Below, piece by piece: positions 6,190 through 9,716 of a DNA stretch of 9,716 nt (the first letter of the stretch is position 1; each line of letters begins with the position of its first letter). This DNA comes from Bacteroidales bacterium (GTDB taxonomy: Bacteria > Bacteroidota > Bacteroidia > Bacteroidales > UBA4181), in the NCBI GenBank assembly GCA_031264715.1, contig JAISDP010000012.1, positions 1-9,716 of the forward strand. The letters run 5' to 3'. The notes beneath the pieces were generated by a model that worked only from the letters and a program-made list of their open reading frames with translations, made no database searches and had not been told where the DNA came from. A program made the position numbers and the translations under genes.

Positions 6190-6491
6190 TGAAGAACCGC
6201 TCCCCCAACCCCTCTTCACAGGAGGGGGAGATATGCCAGGCGCCGTTTTTCGGTTGAATAGCCCCACCGCCTTTGTGGGAGAGCAGGAGGAAAGGTTTCT
6301 TCATCCTTATTTGCCTGTTTTTCAGCATTTCATTGTATGCCGGCGATTGGGATGCCGGCGAAACCGGCGGCCTTACTGTTTATCCTGGCAACAGAACCAA
6401 CCGTGTGGGTATTTTTGCCGGTGCATGGGTGCGTTATGATTTTGTTCAAAATATGCAGGCATTGTTTTATCAGTTTCTTTTCAATCGATAA
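6189..6491 (+). pseudogene. Remnant of an exported (probably outer-membrane) protein gene, interrupted and truncated
   Basis: ATG 6189 overlaps the cupin stop codon. Reading M-K from here runs into the GC-rich insert and stops at TGA 6255-6257. After the insert the same frame continues from 6293 as G-F-F-I-L-I-C-L-F-F-S-I-S-L-Y-A, a textbook signal-peptide core, and then G-D-W-D-A-G-E-T-G-G and V-R-Y-D-F-V-Q-N-M, in the style of Bacteroidota outer-membrane beta-barrel proteins. Removing 96 bp restores M-K-K-G-F-F-I, a normal export signal start. The frame closes at TAA 6489-6491, but recognisable sequence ends near 6459, just before the antiporter's 3' end on the other strand. Both the start region and most of the C-terminal part are therefore lost. 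The original family cannot be named from 50 residues. Confidence 0.6.
6197..6292. repeat. 96-bp GC-rich repeat inserted after a start codon
   Basis: The block starts with a C-rich tract and contains CTCCCCC (6200-6206) paired with GGGGGAG (6224-6230), CCG-TTTTT-CGG near 6243-6253, and CCCAC (6263-6267) paired with GTGGG (6275-6279). It separates ATGAAGAA (6189-6196) from AGGTTTCTTCATC (6293-6305). Joining these two restores a plausible start and signal peptide. The bases at the two edges, GAAGAA (6191-6196) and GAGGAA (6287-6292), are an imperfect 6-bp duplication, as might be left by insertion. Exact boundaries may shift by a few bases. It encodes no protein of its own; I infer a small non-autonomous repeat. 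Only one copy is in this window. Confidence 0.5.
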
Positions 6492-7987
6492 TCCCTTATA
6501 CCCATGCTGTTGTATGTTTCTACCAACCCATCCTCATCGGTAGTGATTACCAGAAGCTTGTCATCCGGCATTAATACGGTATTTCCTTTAGGGACAAAAT
6601 ATTTGCCATCGCGTTTCACCATTACCACCAAGGTGTGGTCGGGAAGGGGGAGATCCATCAATCGGCCGCTTTTCCGCAGCAAATCGCCGGTAACTTCTAT
6701 CTCGGTCATGGTCGATTTTATATCTTCGGCAAATTCTACGTCAAAATCCTTAAATTCGCTCTTATCCGCGCCCTTGTGCGACAGTCCCAGCCAATCGGCC
6801 ACCCGGGTAAGCGAAGTGCCTTGTACGAGCAGGGATATCAAGGTAATGAAGAATACGATGTTGAAGATAAAGTGCGAATTTTCCAGTCCCGCCGCTAACG
6901 GGTAAATAGCAAAGATAATGGGCACGGCGCCTTTCAATCCCACCCACGAAACGAAAAATTTGTCACGGAAAGGCATTTTGCGGAAAGGCAGCAACGAGAT
7001 GAACACGCTCAACGGGCGTCCCCCGATGGTCATAAATGCACCGATCAGCAAGCTGGCCAAAGCAACCGGCCATAATTCGCCAGGATTTACGAGCAGCCCC
7101 AATGTAAGGAACATCACAATCTGGCTAAGCCATGCCAAACCGTCGAAAACCCTGATGGAAGTCCGTTTGTGCACGATTTTGGCATTCCCGATGATCAACC
7201 CGGCAAGGTAGACGGCCAAATAGCCATTGCCGCGGATGAAATAAGTAGCGGAGAAAATGAATATCCCGCAGGTAAACAGCAACACGGGATAAAAGGAATC
7301 GTTGCCAAGATTGATTTTATTGATGAGCCATACGGCCGCTTTTCCAAGGATATAACCCGCGCCGGCGCCGATAATGAATTGCAGGAAAAACGAGAGCGCC
7401 GCATTTCCGTATGCAGTGGTGTCAAGCTGTCCGGATGTGATCAGTTGAATCAATACTATGGTCAACATGTAGGCCATCGGGTCGTTGCTTCCGCTTTCGA
7501 GTTCGAGCAATGGCTTGAGATTGTTTTTCAACCGGACACCTTTGCCACGCAGAATGGCAAATACAGAGGCCGAATCGGTGGAGGACATGACGGATGCAAG
7601 CAGCATGGCTTCAAGGAAAGAAATTGAAATGTCTGAAAACCATGCGTTAACCACATAATAGATGAAGATGCCGGTAATTAATGCTGTGAGCAGTACGCCC
7701 AGCGTGGCTAACACTACGCCTTGCGCTGCAACGGGCCTGATGTCGTTGTACTTGGTATCCAGGCCGCCTGAAAACAGGATAATGCACAATGCCACCGTGC
7801 CGATAGTCTGCGCCATCTTATAATTTTCGAATTGAACTCCCAAGCCGCCCGAGCCGAAAATCATTCCTACAAAAAGAAAGAGCAACAGGGCGGGAACGCC
7901 AAACCGGTTTCCTGCTTTGGTGGCAAAGAGACTGACTAAAAACAGGATAGACGCAAAAAGGAGTAACGATTCAATGGACAGAGGCAT
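6470..7987 (-). CDS. nhaP2: CPA1-type potassium/proton antiporter (NhaP2/CvrA-like)
   Basis: Encodes 505 residues of an inner-membrane cation/proton antiporter. About twelve hydrophobic segments fill residues 1-395. Conserved CPA1 motifs are S-T-D138-S-A-S-V-F and E-L-E-S-G-S-N168-D169-P, the latter containing the ion-binding Asp; G-R324 in the I-G-G-R-P stretch and G-L-K352-G-A-V-P are also typical. After a hydrophilic linker (about 404-428) comes a TrkA_C (RCK_C) domain, about 430-490, with L-P-L-P, G-K-Y-F-V-P-K-G-N-T and D-K-L-L-V-I-T. E. coli NhaP2 has an additional CorC-like domain and is about 578 residues long; that part is absent here. The likely role is K+ (or Na+) efflux and cytoplasmic pH or volume control, with TrkA_C as ligand sensor. 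I prefer ATG 7987. No clear promoter or downstream terminator is seen. Confidence 0.9.
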   Translation of the reverse strand: MPLSIESLLLFASILFLVSLFATKAGNRFGVPALLLFLFVGMIFGSGGLGVQFENYKMAQTIGTVALCIILFSGGLDTKYNDIRPVAAQGVVLATLGVLLTALITGIFIYYVVNAWFSDISISFLEAMLLASVMSSTDSASVFAILRGKGVRLKNNLKPLLELESGSNDPMAYMLTIVLIQLITSGQLDTTAYGNAALSFFLQFIIGAGAGYILGKAAVWLINKINLGNDSFYPVLLFTCGIFIFSATYFIRGNGYLAVYLAGLIIGNAKIVHKRTSIRVFDGLAWLSQIVMFLTLGLLVNPGELWPVALASLLIGAFMTIGGRPLSVFISLLPFRKMPFRDKFFVSWVGLKGAVPIIFAIYPLAAGLENSHFIFNIVFFITLISLLVQGTSLTRVADWLGLSHKGADKSEFKDFDVEFAEDIKSTMTEIEVTGDLLRKSGRLMDLPLPDHTLVVMVKRDGKYFVPKGNTVLMPDDKLLVITTDEDGLVETYNSMGIRDYRLKRN

Positions 7988-8046
7988 ATTTGAGAGATAT
8001 TATCATGAATATAACAGGCACAACAATAAAACCGGAATTTTGTTTA

Positions 8047-8080
8047 TAAAAATACTGGGGCGCCGTGAAAAGCAGCCCCA
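8047..8080 (-). terminator. Terminator of the small-protein operon
   Basis: TGGGGC (8056-8061) and GCCCCA (8075-8080) form a 6-bp GC-rich stem with a 13-nt loop. On the minus strand it is followed, after one G, by TATTTTTAT. It starts 17 nt after the stop codon of the 63-residue protein and separates that operon from the antiporter gene, which must then have its own promoter in 7988-8046. Confidence 0.7.
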
Positions 8081-8096
8081 ATATGTATTATGGTAT

Positions 8097-8288
8097 TTAT
8101 GACTTGAACAGATGGGCTACTGATTTCACCCAATTCCTAAAATCCTCGTCCCCGATAACATCCAGCAGGGTACTGACATCCTGTGGATGACAAGTAATTC
8201 TTTGGACCTGTTCCATCCTTTCGGGCTCATTTTTTTCGTACAGAACCAATAATGCCAAAAGTTTGGCGTATTTTTCATCTGTTTTCAT
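8097..8288 (-). CDS. Small soluble protein of unknown function (63 aa)
   Basis: I do not recognise a family. The 63 residues are hydrophilic and predicted mostly helical: M-K-T-D-E-K-Y-A-K-L-L-A-L-L-V-L-Y-E, then E-P-E-R-M-E-Q-V, a short turn with C-H-P, then D-V-S-T-L-L-D-V-I-G and a C-terminal helix with W-V-K-S-V-A-H-L-F. There is no signal peptide or membrane segment, and no nucleic-acid-binding motif is obvious. Support for coding comes from codon-by-codon plausibility, the 11-bp gap behind the upstream small membrane protein, and a terminator 17 nt after its stop. The context suggests a cytoplasmic partner of the 46-residue membrane protein. Confidence 0.65.
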   Translation of the reverse strand: MKTDEKYAKLLALLVLYEKNEPERMEQVQRITCHPQDVSTLLDVIGDEDFRNWVKSVAHLFKS

Positions 8289-8299
8289 AGAATAAGCTT

Positions 8300-8440
8300 T
8301 TAGAAAAGGTGGTTGAACAGGTAGTTCAGTCCCATCAATAATGCTGCCATGGCAACTGAAAATATCAGGATAACCTTGAAATAACCGGTACTTTTTCCTG
8401 ATTTAACTTCTTTTTCCATTGATTCGATATTATTTTCCAT
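8300..8440 (-). CDS. Small single-pass membrane protein (46 aa), unknown function
   Basis: Starts at ATG 8440 (a second Met codon lies at 8419) and ends at TAA 8300-8302. The N-terminal 20 residues are charged (M-E-N-N-I-E-S-M-E-K-E-V-K-S-G-K), followed by one membrane segment, V-I-L-I-F-S-V-A-M-A-A-L-L-M-G-L, and a short tail N-Y-L-F-N-H-L-F. The lysines before the membrane segment predict a cytoplasmic N-terminus. The start is preceded by an A-rich leader, AAAATTAAAATCAAATCACA, as is usual in Bacteroidota. The gap to the next gene is 11 bp, so the two are very likely one operon. No family is recognised. Confidence 0.6.
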   Translation of the reverse strand: MENNIESMEKEVKSGKSTGYFKVILIFSVAMAALLMGLNYLFNHLF

Positions 8441-8582
8441 TGTGATTTGATTTTAATTTTTGATTATCTAATGTGTAATTTTTATGGATACATCCTTATT
8501 TATTGAGCATCAATTTATCAATTCGTGTGCGGACACGGCAGAATTCCGTGTGCGGGCGCAAATGAAAAATGAAATAAATACT
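8441..8582. other. Gene-free interval with a GC-rich hairpin
   Basis: No credible gene is seen. ACACGG (8533-8538) and CCGTGT (8546-8551) form a 6-bp stem with a 7-nt loop, and CGTGTGCGG occurs twice (8524-8532 and 8547-8555), so alternative folds exist. On the minus strand it lies after the possible extended end of the membrane protein gene, but has no U-tract; a terminator role is uncertain. Confidence 0.35.
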
Positions 8583-8659
8583 TTACGGATACATGCAACA
8601 TTTACTGCCATCGAAGCCGGCAAGCCCAACAGGATGGAAGTAGCCGACAAAAAACAGAA

Positions 8660-9025
8660 TCAAATACGGAGTACCCGGTCGAATATATAGGCAGGTATGG
8701 TTAGCAGCGGAAAGGTTGTTCCCGCCGGCAGTTTTTGTAAAATCCCCGCTTCGCGGTTAAAACCGGGTAACGACCAATTGATTAATTTGTGTAAATACAT
8801 GACAACCCTTTGTTGCCCGAAATCATATTTAAAGGCAGGAGCATGATAAATGCTGTTTGCAGTGATACTTTCCTGCAAACCAACCAATACAAGCTCCGCA
8901 ATGTGGCTGTTTTCGCAGACTTCCCGATTCAGCACGGGAAGCTGGATCGAAAAGAACACGAACATCACAAGCAACAGGCATGATGCCAACCTGTCATTCC
9001 TATAATATTTCCTGCCTTGCGTCAT
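8660..9025 (-). CDS. Unrecognised membrane-anchored protein, possibly frameshifted at its 3' end
   Basis: Encodes 121 residues from ATG 9025 to TGA 8660-8662. The N-terminus is basic (K-Y-Y-R-N-D-R) and is followed by one strong membrane segment, about 13-32 (A-S-C-L-L-L-V-M-F-V-F-F-S-I). The rest reads as an extracytoplasmic region with F-K-Y-D-F-G-Q-Q-R and W-S-L-P-G-F-N-R, then a weakly hydrophobic end. No family is recognised. A second reading frame overlapping the end encodes T-P-Y-L-I-L-F-F-V-G-Y-F-H-P-V-G and stays open to TAA 8583-8585; a one-base shift near 8680 would join the two into a protein of about 147 residues with a second membrane segment. Whether this is a real frameshift or chance is open. 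A good promoter candidate lies just upstream. Confidence 0.5.
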   Translation of the reverse strand: MTQGRKYYRNDRLASCLLLVMFVFFSIQLPVLNREVCENSHIAELVLVGLQESITANSIYHAPAFKYDFGQQRVVMYLHKLINWSLPGFNREAGILQKLPAGTTFPLLTIPAYIFDRVLRI

Positions 9026-9035
9026 GGTTTGGTCG

Positions 9036-9066
9036 CAAATATAATCAACAGAAATATTATTTCAAA
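9036..9066 (-). promoter_or_regulatory. Bacteroidota-type promoter before the membrane protein gene
   Basis: Read on the minus strand, TTTG (9066-9063), a 19-nt spacer and TATATTTG (9043-9036) match the Bacteroidota primary-sigma consensus (TTTG near -33, TAnnTTTG near -7) exactly. The start codon at 9025 follows the -7 box by only 10 nt, so the predicted 5' leader would be just a few nucleotides. Either the mRNA is almost leaderless or translation starts at a downstream Met. Confidence 0.6.
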
Positions 9067-9127
9067 ATCGCTACACAAAAAACCACAAAAAACAAAAAAA
9101 TAAGATACGGAAGTTCTTAATCCAAAA

Positions 9128-9195
9128 CCACGAATTTAAACGAATTTCACGAATTATTATTGGCGCAATTTGTAAATAATTGGCACAATTCGTGG
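9128..9195. repeat. Palindromic ACGAATT-rich repeat
   Basis: CCACGAATT (9128-9136) is the exact reverse complement of AATTCGTGG (9187-9195). Inside are two more ACGAATT units (9140-9146 and 9149-9155), and a 20-bp-spaced direct repeat, ATTGGCGCAATTTGT (9159-9173) and ATTGGCACAATTCGT (9179-9193), matching at 13 of 15 bases. It directly abuts the dispersed repeat core and may be its other arm. Confidence 0.65.
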
Positions 9196-9221
9196 ATTCT
9201 ATGGATAATCTTCTGCGGAGG

Positions 9222-9274
9222 TTTGTTGATATTTTCCGCATTGATTCTATTGATATGAATGCCCTGACGGGCAA
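9222..9274. repeat. Dispersed 53-bp repeat core, copy 2
   Basis: Direct-orientation copy of 491-543, 51 of 53 bases identical. Its left arm is the ACGAATT palindrome rather than the GAGCCGAATT hairpin of copy 1, so only the core is shared. To the right it runs into unrelated sequence. Confidence 0.8.
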
Positions 9275-9446
9275 CGCCCCTATATTGCAACGAACGCACC
9301 TGCACCGGGTGCAATTCAAATTAGCCAGCCTGTCAAGGCAAAACACGGAGAATAACCGGGCAGCCAGCAAATCTCCCGAAAAGCAATATCTATGCAAAAA
9401 CCATCGGATATCTATTTTTTACTCCTCTTATAAACATAGACAATAC

Positions 9447-9519
9447 TTTGCAACACCCAAAAATATAAAAATAAATTTACAGTCTGTTGACTATTAATCG
9501 TTTAAATTGGTGTTGCAAA
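9447..9519. repeat. AT-rich 73-bp segment bounded by 11-bp inverted repeats
   Basis: TTTGCAACACC (9447-9457) and GGTGTTGCAAA (9509-9519) are exact reverse complements separated by 51 bp of AT-rich DNA. The right arm ends exactly where the remaining toxin reading frame begins. It could be the end of a lost insertion sequence, a tiny non-autonomous element, or a palindromic operator. No target duplication is visible around it. Confidence 0.5.
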
Positions 9520-9716
9520 TGAAGTGCAGAAAACAGGAAATAAATTCCTTGCTTGTCGAACTTATGGAAAACCCCGAAACGGGAACAGGAAAGCCCGAAA
9601 AATTAAAACATGATTTTTCGGGACGTTTGTCACGGAGAATCAACCACAAACACAGGTTAGTTTATTCGATAGATAACGATACGGTTTGCGTGATATCGGC
9701 ATGGGGGACACTATGA
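9519..9716 (+). pseudogene. Broken Txe/YoeB-family mRNA interferase toxin, no antitoxin
   Basis: From ATG 9519 to TGA 9714-9716, 65 residues match the C-terminal three quarters of YoeB/Txe toxins, which cut mRNA at the ribosome: L-L-V-E-L-M-E-N-P, then G-T-G-K-P-E-K-L-K-H, S-R-R-I-N and H-R-L-V-Y. The family is about 84 residues long; the first strand and helix (about 20 residues) are missing, and the frame is closed upstream by TAA 9495-9497. The end reads S-A-W-G-T-L-stop. The expected end is G-H-Y, including the catalytic His. Dropping one G from the five-G run at 9703-9707 gives exactly W-G-H-Y, so the end looks frameshifted. The KPE Glu and both Arg residues remain. The partner antitoxin (YefM/Axe type), which normally lies just upstream, is absent. 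Probably a dead remnant. Confidence 0.75.

Larger units (their letters stand above)
9026..9518. other. Gene-free, repeat-rich interval
   Basis: No credible gene is seen over almost 500 bp. Short open frames on either strand run through repeat sequence. From left to right it holds a promoter candidate, an ACGAATT-type palindromic repeat (9128-9195), the second copy of the dispersed repeat core (9222-9274), a 13-bp palindrome TGCACCGGGTGCA (9301-9313) and an AT-rich segment bounded by 11-bp inverted repeats (9447-9519). Confidence 0.6.

Noticed and set aside
6188..6305. GATGAAGAA (6188-6196) and TTCTTCATC (6297-6305) as terminal inverted repeats of a 118-bp mobile element
   Set aside because: Both arms are explained as coding sequence of the interrupted gene (the ATG-AAG-AA start and the F-F-I codons), so the symmetry is probably chance. 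The element more likely spans 6197-6292.
6074..6328. Minus-strand open frame starting with a lysine-rich leader
   Set aside because: It runs antisense through the end of the cupin gene and the GC-rich insert; the apparent leader is antisense to the signal-peptide codons of the broken gene.
6354..6368. GCCGG-CGAAA-CCGGC hairpin and repeated GCCGGCGA as a regulatory structure
   Set aside because: It lies within the surviving coding stretch D-A-G-E-T-G-G and is explained by codon composition.
8484..8690. Plus-strand open frame of 68 codons
   Set aside because: It is antisense to the possible extended end of the membrane protein gene, has no recognisable features and no promoter or terminator.

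Overview
The window looks like a chromosomal segment from a member of the Bacteroidales (phylum Bacteroidota). The evidence is protein style (a lipoprotein with an L-A-S-C lipobox, a secreted Gfo/Idh/MocA protein with a twin-arginine leader, a secreted GH2 enzyme), start codons without clear Shine-Dalgarno sequences, and two promoter candidates of the Bacteroidota type (TAnnTTTG at -7, one with TTTG 19 nt upstream). Genus cannot be fixed from the sequence. I saw no rRNA, tRNA or CRISPR array.

Layout. (1) 1-345 is the 3' part of the ribosome-biogenesis GTPase gene engB. (2) 346-581 is gene-free and holds a folded dispersed repeat. (3) 582-2900 (+) encodes a secreted GH2 beta-mannosidase-like enzyme. 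It converges on (4) two minus-strand genes, 5513-4041 (exported Gfo/Idh/MocA oxidoreductase) and 3940-3056 (DUF1080 / 3-keto-disaccharide hydrolase-like lipoprotein), separated by a strong hairpin and closed by an intrinsic terminator at 2988-3023. (5) 5722-6189 (+) is a WbuC-type cupin with its own promoter and a palindromic operator candidate. (6) 6189-6491 is the wreck of a translationally coupled outer-membrane protein gene, apparently split right after its start codon by a 96-bp GC-rich repeat and truncated at its 3' end. (7) 7987-6470 (-) is a CPA1 K+/H+ antiporter with a C-terminal TrkA_C domain. (8) 8440-8097 (-) encodes two tandem small proteins, one of 46 residues with a single membrane segment, closed by a terminator. 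(9) 9025-8660 (-) is an unrecognised membrane protein that may be frameshifted. (10) 9026-9518 is repeat-rich and gene-free. (11) 9519-9716 (+) is a broken Txe/YoeB toxin gene without an antitoxin.

How the genes fit. The central part suggests a small glycan-use locus: a periplasmic or secreted GH2 glycosidase beside an exported sugar dehydrogenase and a DUF1080 lipoprotein. The last two belong to families associated with oxidation of sugars at C3 followed by cleavage of the 3-keto-glycoside. Joint function with the GH2 enzyme is an inference from proximity. The rest is housekeeping (EngB, antiporter) mixed with decaying accessory DNA: a shared 53-bp dispersed repeat near both ends of the window, a small inserted repeat, a palindromic ACGAATT-type repeat, and two broken genes. 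I found no convincing new multi-gene defence or mobile system. The least explained items are the two-gene small-protein operon, the folded dispersed repeat, and the 96-bp insertion after a start codon.
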